Below, piece after piece: positions 1-6,823 of a stretch of 64,000 nucleotides of DNA. The notes beneath the pieces are model-generated. The model was not told where the DNA came from and did no database searches. It worked only from the letters and a program-made list of their open reading frames with translations. The position numbers were made by a program, and so were the translations under genes. Origin of the DNA: Henriciella litoralis (GTDB taxonomy: Bacteria; Pseudomonadota; Alphaproteobacteria; Caulobacterales; Hyphomonadaceae). The first letter of the stretch is position 1. Every line of letters begins with the position of its first letter. The DNA lies in the NCBI RefSeq assembly GCF_002088935.1, contig NZ_NCSS01000006.1, positions 1,582,407-1,646,406 on the forward strand, in the 5' to 3' direction.

Positions 1-759
1 GGGGGCGGATACGATTTACAGATTGGCGGTCCAACCTTTCCGATATTTGTCCAATTCAAGCTCTCTCACAAAATGATGACGAGACGCGCGAAAGAAATAT
101 CAAGATACAAACTACCCATTATTCCGCCCTTCTTTCGGTTTTCAATAATGGATTCTCGGCACTCCAAGCAGCATGAAATGCTGCTTTCATTGGAGAATGC
201 TGGGAATGAAGTGTTCTATGCCGCTCCACGCTTTCATACTCATGAAGAACTGAATGCAGCTTTCAACAAGAACTCGGTAAGTGCTGATTCAACTTTCGTG
301 CGCCCCTCCACGATCGGACATCTAACGCCCGGATCGCACACGTGCGCGATTGATCATTCGACTATTCACATTTGCTCAGAACCATTCTCGGCAGAGGGGC
401 TGAGCGTTCAAGATCTACGAAATTCCATAACCGGCAAACTGGACGAGAACTTGTTGCGGTTCGGTCCGGACCTCACCGAATTCCTGCTTGACCGATACCA
501 GCGCGCTTCTGAACGAATCGAAGATTCCGAGAACAAAGCTTTAATGGCGTACGATCAGTATATTGAGACTTACATGTACGGTCGGTTTCAGACTACCGGT
601 CAACCCGCGCGCCCGATTGGTCTCCGATACAGAGAACTAGTCAGCTCTCTTTCCGAAAAGGTATCCTTGGCGGAAGGAACATTCGAAAAGATTTCAAAGC
701 TATCGGAATTCTCTACCAACATATTCGGAGCGCAACTTTTTGTCGTACAACGAAAATAG
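1..759 (+). CDS. Hypothetical protein, 5' truncated by window edge
   Basis: The reading frame is open from the first base of the window, and the residues before the first internal ATG (position 73) look like real protein (a GGPTFPIFVQFKLS stretch), so the gene most likely starts upstream and 252 C-terminal residues are visible. No signal peptide or membrane segment is seen. The visible part has short aromatic and basic patches and a helical, charged C-terminal third. I do not recognise the family. Base composition is clearly more AT-rich than in the rest of the window, and codon use differs from the neighbours, which suggests horizontally acquired DNA. The reading frame is intact to a TAG stop. 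Function is unknown. Confidence 0.7.
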   Translation, partial: GGGYDLQIGGPTFPIFVQFKLSHKMMTRRAKEISRYKLPIIPPFFRFSIMDSRHSKQHEMLLSLENAGNEVFYAAPRFHTHEELNAAFNKNSVSADSTFVRPSTIGHLTPGSHTCAIDHSTIHICSEPFSAEGLSVQDLRNSITGKLDENLLRFGPDLTEFLLDRYQRASERIEDSENKALMAYDQYIETYMYGRFQTTGQPARPIGLRYRELVSSLSEKVSLAEGTFEKISKLSEFSTNIFGAQLFVVQRK

Positions 760-972
760 TATCCCTTAGCTCAATACAATCCCATAGCTCGTCTCGCAAA
801 GCTCGGTTGAATATTGACACCCCCCAACGCCGCCTGCTATCTCCCGCGCCCATGTTCAATATGACGCTCTATTATTGTAGCTGCTCCTAGCAGACTGACG
901 CGCCGGCCTTAGCCTGCGTGACCAGAGCCTTATTGTCTTAAAAACTCACAATCGATCGCTGACGCCTCATCC

Positions 973-1067
973 GGGCTGCTCGCTCCCAACCGCGCTGTAA
1001 ACGCGGCCCCGTTCACCAAGACCGGGAGTGGCCACGGTGAGAGGTTTGATTCCTCGGCAGCCCACCA
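973..1067 (+). tRNA. tRNA-Tyr-like element (anticodon GTA) lacking a D-arm; possibly a degenerate tRNA
   Basis: A 95-nt element has a perfect 7-bp acceptor stem (GGGCTGC at 973-979 with GCAGCCC at 1057-1063), an encoded ACCA end (1064-1067) and a perfect 5-bp anticodon stem CCGCG/CGCGG enclosing CTGTAAA, the standard tRNA-Tyr loop with anticodon GTA. A 5-bp long variable arm (TCACC/GGTGA) has a large loop. The T-arm AGAGG-TTTGATT-CCTCG has four of five pairs. Only ten bases separate the acceptor and anticodon stems, so a normal D-arm cannot form, and the T-loop C56 is replaced by T. The rest of the 760-1110 intergenic stretch shows nothing else recognisable. It could be a decayed tRNA-Tyr copy or a functional minimal tRNA-like RNA. 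Confidence 0.45.
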
Positions 1068-1110
1068 GGGGCGCCGCATCGCTTCGTGAGACCCGCACGG
1101 ACATCACCCC

Positions 1111-1488
1111 ATGCGATACCTACGTTTCGAAAGTCAGGTGCCCTATGAGGGCGCTTCCAGCCGTCTTGGCATCTTCCAGATTGCGTACCGTCTGCGCGAC
1201 GCCGATGACACGCGCGTGCACGACGCCAATGAAATTGCCCGGCTGCTCCTATGGCTAAAAACCCACCTTCATGCCCCCGAAGAGCTGAGCCTTGACGCCA
1301 ATAAGCGCGCGATATGCTGGTTCAAGTCCGCCGCGCATGAGCCGATGAAGCGGATGTGGCATCTGAAGGCCATTGTCGAGGTCTATGGCTACTGGATCAG
1401 CGTCAAGAAAACGCGGGAGCCGGGCCTCATCATCTATGAGGATGGCTGGCAGGTCGCGGCGATCCCACGCACTCGTAGGCCCAATTAA
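1111..1488 (+). CDS. Conserved hypothetical protein, 125 aa
   Basis: A cytoplasmic protein of 125 residues with a compact alternating pattern: MRYLRFES at the start, a helical middle rich in charged residues (HDANEIARLLLWLKTHL), then AICWFK and ending IIYEDGWQVAAIP. It has no signal peptide or membrane segment. I believe proteins of this pattern occur widely as uncharacterised proteins in proteobacteria, but I cannot name a domain. The overlapping ORF in another frame at 1028-1258 has no such character and is treated as a shadow. The ATG at 1111 has no strong Shine-Dalgarno. The gene lies just downstream of the tRNA-like element. Confidence 0.65.
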   Translation: MRYLRFESQVPYEGASSRLGIFQIAYRLRDADDTRVHDANEIARLLLWLKTHLHAPEELSLDANKRAICWFKSAAHEPMKRMWHLKAIVEVYGYWISVKKTREPGLIIYEDGWQVAAIPRTRRPN

Positions 1489-1580
1489 CCAGATCAGCGC
1501 CACCCTACGCAATCTCCCTTATTCCCAACGCCTCAGCGCCGCCGCATCCTTTTGGTCACCACAGGCTTGGGTGGAGGGAA

Positions 1581-1715
1581 ATGCATATGGGACACCTCAC
1601 TGTTGATCCGCTTGCCATTGCGGCGCTGGTCGGATTCGGATCGCTGGTGCTGATTTGTGTGGGCATCACTGTCTGGTTCGTGCGCCAGTCAATGAAGAAG
1701 CCGGGCGAACTTTAG
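1581..1715 (+). CDS. Small single-pass membrane protein, 44 aa
   Basis: A 44-codon ORF (MHMGHLTVDP onwards) is preceded by a good ribosome binding site (GGAGGG, five bases before the ATG). It encodes one hydrophobic segment at about residues 11-35 followed by a short basic tail (RQSMKKPGEL). The architecture, a short N-terminus, one helix and a positively charged cytoplasmic end, is typical of small bacterial membrane proteins. No family is recognised. It stands between the 125-aa hypothetical gene and the DUF2147 gene on the same strand. Confidence 0.5.
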   Translation: MHMGHLTVDPLAIAALVGFGSLVLICVGITVWFVRQSMKKPGEL

Positions 1716-1801
1716 GGCCGCGCCAGACAAACCAGAATCCCTGTCGACAGCGGCCCCGACGCGGGCGCATAGTGGCGTTTTCACCGACAGGAGACGCCCA
1801 T

Positions 1802-2239
1802 ATGCCCGTCACACGCCTTGCTCTCTCGTTTGCGCTCGCACTTGGCAGCGTCGCCCTGCCCGCCTTTGCCACGCCAGCGAGCCATGATGTGTTCGGCACG
1901 TTCTACATCGAAAAAGGCACGTCCCGCATTACCATCGCAGATTGCGGCGATGGCACCCCGTGCGGCACGGTCAGCTGGATTAACCCGGACACGATGTCGC
2001 CCGGCCTGACGCCGGAAACGGCGCGCACCAAGGCGGGCGATCCGGTGATCGGCCTCCTCATGCTGCAGGGCTTCGAAAAGAAGAAGAATGACTGGCGCGG
2101 CGGCACGATCTATGACCCGGAAAACGACAAGAGCTATGCCTCGCGCATCAAACGTCTGCCCGATGGAAACCTTGAACTGAAAGGTTGCATCGGTCCGATC
2201 TGCCAGACCCAGATCTGGCCGGAGTTTGCCGAGGACTAG
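1802..2239 (+). CDS. DUF2147-like secreted protein
   Basis: The start at 1802 is chosen because it has AGGAGA upstream and begins a clear signal peptide (basic start, hydrophobic core, cleavage near AFA-TPA at about residue 23). The mature part of about 120 residues has the DUF2147 layout: an N-terminal G-T-F-Y strand, a pair CGDGTPC, a central stretch about intermediate glycine content, then WRGGTIYDPENDKSY and a CIGPIC pair near the end. DUF2147 proteins are periplasmic beta-barrel-like proteins of unknown role. Four cysteines suggest two disulfides in the periplasm. A longer in-frame reading from 1655 lacks support. Confidence 0.8.
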   Translation: MPVTRLALSFALALGSVALPAFATPASHDVFGTFYIEKGTSRITIADCGDGTPCGTVSWINPDTMSPGLTPETARTKAGDPVIGLLMLQGFEKKKNDWRGGTIYDPENDKSYASRIKRLPDGNLELKGCIGPICQTQIWPEFAED

Positions 2240-2288
2240 GCGCGTCCATCACGGTTGACGCCCACGCGAAACCGCCCCACTCTCGCGC

Positions 2289-2789
2289 ATGCCCATTCGC
2301 CCCTATCGCCCGTCAGATCTGCCTGCCCTCTTTGCCATCAACCAGGCCTCGACGCCGGGTGTCGGCCATGAGGAGAGCGCAGACGGCCTTAAGCGCTGGA
2401 TCGATATCTCGACCTGCCTAGTCGCCGCCGATGAGAACGACACGCCGCTCGGCTTCATCACTCTGCTTGAACCGCACACCAAGGCGTATGCCAGCGACAA
2501 TCTGCGCTGGATGGAGGACTGGATGGCGCGCGAGGAGACCGACATGATCTATGTCGACCGGATCGCACTCGCCGAAGCGGCCCGGGGGCAACGCCTCGGT
2601 CAGGCGCTTTATGCCGCCGCGTTTGAGCATGCGCGCGGGCGCAAGCACATCACTTGTGAAGTGAATACCGATCCGGACAATCCCGGCTCTCACCGCTTCC
2701 ACCAGCGGCTCGGTTTCGTCGAAGTTGGCCGGAAACGCTACAAACCCGACTATGAAGTTGCCTATTATGCGCGGCCGGTTGCCGATTGA
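2289..2789 (+). CDS. GNAT family N-acetyltransferase
   Basis: The protein has 166 residues, the usual GNAT size. It starts with the typical N-terminal strand MPIRPYRPSDLPAL and contains the acetyl-CoA binding motif A around residues 90-110: a beta strand (MIYVDRIAL) followed by R-G-Q-R-L-G at the pyrophosphate loop. A later GFVEVG strand is typical of motif B. The family transfers an acetyl group from acetyl-CoA to an amine; the substrate cannot be told. It follows the DUF2147 gene by 49 bases on the same strand and could share its transcript. Confidence 0.85.
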   Translation: MPIRPYRPSDLPALFAINQASTPGVGHEESADGLKRWIDISTCLVAADENDTPLGFITLLEPHTKAYASDNLRWMEDWMAREETDMIYVDRIALAEAARGQRLGQALYAAAFEHARGRKHITCEVNTDPDNPGSHRFHQRLGFVEVGRKRYKPDYEVAYYARPVAD

Positions 2790-2819
2790 TTGCGGGACGC
2801 CGTTGTAATTCCTGCCCAT

Positions 2820-2904
2820 CCTTCGACAAGCTCAGGATGAGGTGGTGCTTGGTAGCAGGCCGAGCGTGAAGCTCAACGCACCCTCATCCTGAGCCTGTCG
2901 AAGG
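2820..2904. repeat. Palindromic intergenic repeat (23-bp inverted arms)
   Basis: Two 23-base arms, 2820-2842 and 2882-2904, are inverted copies with one mismatch (CCTTCGACAAGCTCAGG... versus ...CCTGAGCCTGTCGAAGG) and enclose a 39-base loop. The core CTTCGACAAGCTCAGGATGA is a well-known REP-like palindrome in many alphaproteobacterial intergenic regions. It lies between two co-directional genes and may form an RNA hairpin. No second copy is seen in this window. Confidence 0.75.
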
Positions 2905-3018
2905 GTGAAGCCCCAAATGCGCCCCTTCTCCTCGCTCCACAATGGCGGATTTGTACAATCCCTGCGGGCCGCGTCCGCCTAGTTTTCAGATCTGATCTTC
3001 ACACTGAAACGAGCGCGC

Positions 3019-3918
3019 ATGTTCCGAACCTTCCGCTTTGCTATCGCGGCAGCTGCCGTTTTAGCGACAGCCGCCCCGGCACTCGCCGAGGGCGACACCG
3101 CCGCGCCAGCGCCCTGCCCGGAAGACGCCGAGCAAAAGCTCTATGAGTGGATTTATTTCCTCCGCCGCGATCAGGCCGAGCTCCCGAAAGCCTATGCGGT
3201 TGCTAAATCCGTCGAAGCTCGATGCTCAGATCGGCCAGAAGCGCTTGGCCTCGCTGCCCTCATTTATGCGCAACTCTTCAGCCCGGAAGGCAATGAGGAA
3301 ACCCGGCACGCCTTGCTCGATGGAATCTGGCGTCTTCAACAGGCGCAAGACAAAGTCTGGGACCCGGAGACCAATCCTCCCATCATGGTTCACTTCCCCG
3401 GCAATGAGCTGGAGACCACCAAGCTCGCTACACGCAGCAATCTCGATTCCATCTTTCGTAATACGATCATCCCAGGGCTGATGCGGCTGCATGTCGAGGG
3501 CGCAGACGTGCCGATCTATGATGTGTCAAAGCATCTAGAGAGCTGTCCATGGCCGATCAAGAAGGCGGATAAAAGCCGGGCCCGCGATGAGGCATGGGGG
3601 CTCTTCAACGCCGTCCACGCAGATCGCTCAAAGGTCGATGTTGAGGCCGGCGCGCACCGCTTGCGTGAACTCAGCCGCGTCTGCCCGGATCAGTCAGCCG
3701 ATGTTACGAAATTGCTGGCGCAGTACCTTGCTGCCGCCTCAAGGCTCGCCGCCGAAGACGGAGAGCAAGACAAGGCGAGGCAGTATGCCAAAGACGCGAT
3801 CGACGCGGGATTTCATCTGCTCAATGACATTCCGGGCACCGTCGGAGGGATCGCCTATCTGAAAGGCCAGACCGAGCAGATGATCAAGGAATTGCGGGCC
3901 ACTTATCCCGACCTTTAG
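3019..3918 (+). CDS. Secreted hypothetical protein, 299 aa
   Basis: A clear Sec signal peptide (MFRTFRFAIAAAAVLATA..., cleavage after ALA at about residue 23) precedes a mature domain of about 275 residues. The mature part is mainly helical with repeated short helix pairs (residues 40-110 and 190-260), suggestive of a TPR-like or helical-repeat fold. It has five cysteines. I cannot assign a family. It ends two bases before the convergent GNAT gene. The start is at a clean ATG following the repeat-containing intergenic region. Confidence 0.75.
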   Translation: MFRTFRFAIAAAAVLATAAPALAEGDTAAPAPCPEDAEQKLYEWIYFLRRDQAELPKAYAVAKSVEARCSDRPEALGLAALIYAQLFSPEGNEETRHALLDGIWRLQQAQDKVWDPETNPPIMVHFPGNELETTKLATRSNLDSIFRNTIIPGLMRLHVEGADVPIYDVSKHLESCPWPIKKADKSRARDEAWGLFNAVHADRSKVDVEAGAHRLRELSRVCPDQSADVTKLLAQYLAAASRLAAEDGEQDKARQYAKDAIDAGFHLLNDIPGTVGGIAYLKGQTEQMIKELRATYPDL

Positions 3919-3919
3919 G

Positions 3920-4528
3920 TCAAGCAGCCACTGGCATCGCTGCGCCGGTATCGATCGCCTTGAAAACAGATTGCATCGGCGCGCTCGCCTTTTGCGTGTC
4001 GAGTTTCGACAGCGTGGCCTCAAGCTCGATATTGTAATGGATCGACGTGCCGCCGGTCGCCCCGCTCACAGCGCCAATCGACTTCATGAGCGCGCGTCCG
4101 GGCTTATTTTCGTAAAGCACATCAGCGGTCAAACGCGTGATCCCGACTTGCCGGGCCTCGGACGCCAGAAGCGCGATCAATAGACGTGAGATGCCCCTTG
4201 AATGCCACGGGTCAATGAGGCCGATCGCAAAATCGGCGGTTGGCGATTTGGGGTCGTCACGCATCGCATGTACAGCGCCGATAACCTGATGGTCAGGCGC
4301 GCTTTCATCAATCGCCACCCAGGCCACATGAAGGATGCCATCCGCATCAGCGAGACGGTGGATCACATGTTCGGGCACATGCGGCGCACCACTGAAAAAG
4401 CGCATATAGCGGGTCTGCGGCGAGAAGCTTTCAATTGCTTCACGCAAGGCTGGCTCGTCTGTCGGGACCAGTCGGCGCAGGAGGATGGGCGTGCCATCCG
4501 CTGCGCGAAGTCGAATCTCTGAAACCAT
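3920..4528 (-). CDS. GNAT family N-acetyltransferase
   Basis: The start at 4528 (MVSEIRLR) is preferred over the longer in-frame reading to 4675, whose extra 49 residues are cysteine-rich and atypical. The remaining 202 residues resemble single-domain GNAT proteins: the N-terminal IRLRAADGTPILLRRL strand-turn-strand, the region ADFAIGLIDPWHSRGI, which holds motif A with a modified pyrophosphate loop (R-G-I-S), and LYENKPGRALMKSIG, the usual motif-B helix. The acceptor is unknown. It is convergent with the secreted protein gene and read away from the repeat array at 4679-4719. Confidence 0.8.
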   Translation of the reverse strand: MVSEIRLRAADGTPILLRRLVPTDEPALREAIESFSPQTRYMRFFSGAPHVPEHVIHRLADADGILHVAWVAIDESAPDHQVIGAVHAMRDDPKSPTADFAIGLIDPWHSRGISRLLIALLASEARQVGITRLTADVLYENKPGRALMKSIGAVSGATGGTSIHYNIELEATLSKLDTQKASAPMQSVFKAIDTGAAMPVAA

Positions 4529-4678
4529 TATGCTGCACCTGCTCATTTTTATGCTGCATATGCGAAATGGGGTTTTTACCAGGTTAAGGCAATGGGCGAG
4601 GCGCAGCTTTTCCATGCATAGATGCATATCTGACACACCGAGCCAGTCTTGCGCTCCGAATGGCGAGAAAAACACCGC

Positions 4679-4719
4679 TACGACACCCGAGGCGGCCTCT
4701 ACGACACCGTTACGACACC
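4679..4719. repeat. Three TACGACACC direct repeats, two spaced exactly 11 bp
   Basis: TACGACACC occurs at 4679-4687, 4700-4708 and 4711-4719. The last two are exact 11-base repeats (TACGACACCGT then TACGACACCGT). On the minus strand the unit reads GGTGTCGTA and points toward the GNAT gene beginning at 4528. The 11-bp periodicity is what OmpR-family response regulators bind. The site sits between the divergent GNAT and pseudouridine synthase genes, so it could serve either promoter. Confidence 0.4.
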
Positions 4720-4787
4720 GTGTTTTTGGGGGAAACCGGGCTGTCTTTCACGTCGCTAATCCTCTCCGGCTCTGCTAGTCAGGCCCA

Positions 4788-5822
4788 ATGACAGACACGC
4801 ACACCTATACGGGCGACGAGCCGATGCGGCTCAATAAATGGATGGCGCAGCTCGGCCTTTGCTCGCGCCGTGAGGCGGAAACGCTGATCATGTCCGGCAG
4901 TGTAAAGGTGGATGGGGAGCCGGTTTCCGAACCGGGCCACAAGATATCACCCGGGCAAATCCTGTCACTCGCAGGCAAGGCCGCCAAGGCGCTGGACGAT
5001 CAGCTGACCGTGGTCATTCACAAGCCCGTCGGCTTTGTTTCGGCCCAGCCGGAGCCGGAACAGACGCCCGCCATCCGTCTCGCGACGCGTGAAAATCTAA
5101 TCGGTAGCGCGCCCAAACTGCCCGGTAGATCAACGAATTTCGCGCCGCTTGGGCGCCTGGACATGGATTCGCGCGGGCTGTTGCTCCTGTCCGAAGACGG
5201 GGTGCTGGCCAAGGCGATTATTGGCCCGTCGTCTGAGCTTGAGAAAGAATATATCGTCACCGTCAAAGGCCAGGTCACCCCGCAGGCGCTCGCGCAATTG
5301 CGGCATGGGCTCTCGCTGGATGGGCGGCGCCTGAAAGCTGCGGATGTCGAACAAATGTCCCCCGGACGCTTGCGCTTTGTCCTTCGCGAAGGCCGCAACC
5401 GTCAGATCCGGCGGATGTGCGAACTGGTCGGCCTCCTTGTGGTGGACCTCCTGCGCATCCGCATCGGCAGCCTGAAGCTGGGCGATCTGCCCGAGGGAAA
5501 ATGGCGCGCCCTGTCATCGCAGGAACGCCAGGACCTCATTGAAAACGCACCCGTAATCTCGGCCTCGCCCCCAACCGAAAGCGGCGGAAAACCTGCGCGC
5601 AAGACCGTGAAAAAACCGACCGATCCAACAAAGTTCGGGCGGTCCAAACGGCGCAAGAGCAACCCGAAACCGATCTCAAAATACAAACCGCAGGATGGGC
5701 CCGGCAATGAGAAGTCCGAACGCCCAAAAAGCCCACGCAAGAGCGGTGACGGACGCCCCGGGCGATCAGGCAAACCTGGTGGCAGGCCGCCCTCACGCTC
5801 AAAACGTCCCGGCCGCGATTAG
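4788..5822 (+). CDS. RsuA/RluB/RluF-family rRNA pseudouridine synthase
   Basis: The protein isomerises uridine to pseudouridine in rRNA. Residues about 13-60 form an S4 RNA-binding domain (MRLNKWMAQLGLCSRREAE). The catalytic domain follows with GRLDMDSRGLLLL at about residue 123, where the Asp is the nucleophile, and the family signature NRQIRRMCE near residue 205. The wording IRRMCE and the insertion before GRLD make it closer to RluF/RluB than RsuA; the target base cannot be decided. The C-terminal 85 residues are a Lys/Arg/Pro/Gly-rich low-complexity tail, common in alphaproteobacterial members and probably an RNA-binding extension. Its stop overlaps the convergent DUF4349 gene by four bases. 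Confidence 0.9.
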   Translation: MTDTHTYTGDEPMRLNKWMAQLGLCSRREAETLIMSGSVKVDGEPVSEPGHKISPGQILSLAGKAAKALDDQLTVVIHKPVGFVSAQPEPEQTPAIRLATRENLIGSAPKLPGRSTNFAPLGRLDMDSRGLLLLSEDGVLAKAIIGPSSELEKEYIVTVKGQVTPQALAQLRHGLSLDGRRLKAADVEQMSPGRLRFVLREGRNRQIRRMCELVGLLVVDLLRIRIGSLKLGDLPEGKWRALSSQERQDLIENAPVISASPPTESGGKPARKTVKKPTDPTKFGRSKRRKSNPKPISKYKPQDGPGNEKSERPKSPRKSGDGRPGRSGKPGGRPPSRSKRPGRD

Positions 5823-6757
5823 GCCTTCGGCTTGCGGCGGCGCCGCACCCATGGCCAGATTGCCCTGAGCCAGATGAACATCAGGATTCCCAACAGGATC
5901 AGCCATGGAAGGCCGATCGCAAACGCCGTGATGACGCTGCCCAAGGCCATGGAAAGATTGTAGAAAAAGTCGCCGAATGCCTCCCCCAGAGGGTTCCCGC
6001 GCGATGCGCTGAACGGCTCTCGCTTGGTCTCATAGCTGATATCGAGCGAAGACATCGCCACCCGCAGACGAAGCGCTTTCAGCTGGGCTTCGATGGATTC
6101 AATTTCGCCCGTGACTCGCGCCAGTTCACGTTCGATCTGGAGGAGGTCTCCAAGCGTACCGTCCCGGCGCTCCAGCAGGCCTTCGAGGCGCCCCTGCAGT
6201 ATTTTCTGCGCGTCCAACCGGCTCGACGTATCGATGATTGACCGGGTGAGATCTTCCGCACTGGTCGAGCGGCTCGTGATGTCGCCACCCGCTGTCTCAG
6301 TGGCTTCGTCAACAGCGCCAAGAAAAGTCTCAATCCAGTCAGGCCTGGCGCGCAAAGACATGTTGCCGGAGACATAGTCTTCGTTCGAATTGTAGACATT
6401 GGAATTGATCACAATGCAGGTGTTCGTCCCGGCCTCCCGGCAAGCCTTCACATGCGCTTGCATCATCGCATCGACGCCGCCTTTAGGCAGACGTAGCCCC
6501 AGTGAATGGCTGTAGGCGATATATTGCTCGGCGCCCGGTTCAGCGTCCGGGCGGTCAGGACCCGCTATCGGCTCGCCATAGGACTCATCGGCAGCCATTT
6601 GGTCGGCGCCGCCATAGATGGTTGCCTCTTCCATGACCGGGGCTGCCGACGGCCGCCCGCGATCTGCAATAATTCCGCCACTATCAGGCCCGCCACATCC
6701 GGCCAGCAGCCCGAGCGCCAGCACCGTCGGCGCGATTAGTTTCTTAATGTGCATCAT
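5819..6757 (-). CDS. DUF4349-domain lipoprotein
   Basis: The start at 6757 (MMHIKKL) has a GGAGAAGGGG ribosome site. Residues 1-20 are a lipoprotein signal with lipobox LLAG-C. A low-complexity Pro/Asp/Glu linker follows, then the DUF4349 domain (residues about 80-250), with the characteristic LRARPDWIETFL strand, the ITSRSTSAEDLT segment and a coiled-coil (SSRLDAQKILQGRLEGLLER to ARVTGEIESIEAQL). A transmembrane helix at about residues 275-305 ends in a basic tail (RRRRKPKA). The family is of unknown function and is anchored in the envelope. Having both a lipobox and a C-terminal membrane helix is typical of the family. Confidence 0.85.
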   Translation of the reverse strand: MMHIKKLIAPTVLALGLLAGCGGPDSGGIIADRGRPSAAPVMEEATIYGGADQMAADESYGEPIAGPDRPDAEPGAEQYIAYSHSLGLRLPKGGVDAMMQAHVKACREAGTNTCIVINSNVYNSNEDYVSGNMSLRARPDWIETFLGAVDEATETAGGDITSRSTSAEDLTRSIIDTSSRLDAQKILQGRLEGLLERRDGTLGDLLQIERELARVTGEIESIEAQLKALRLRVAMSSLDISYETKREPFSASRGNPLGEAFGDFFYNLSMALGSVITAFAIGLPWLILLGILMFIWLRAIWPWVRRRRKPKA

Positions 6758-6823
6758 GCGTCCCCTTCTCCACAATCAGGTAACGCCATGTGAGCGACCG
6801 TTCACGGCAGAATTAGGGCAGCT

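Noticed and set aside
1028-1258. A 76-codon ORF overlapping the tRNA-like element
   Set aside because: It overlaps the better-supported 125-aa gene in another frame and has Arg/Pro/Thr-rich shadow composition.
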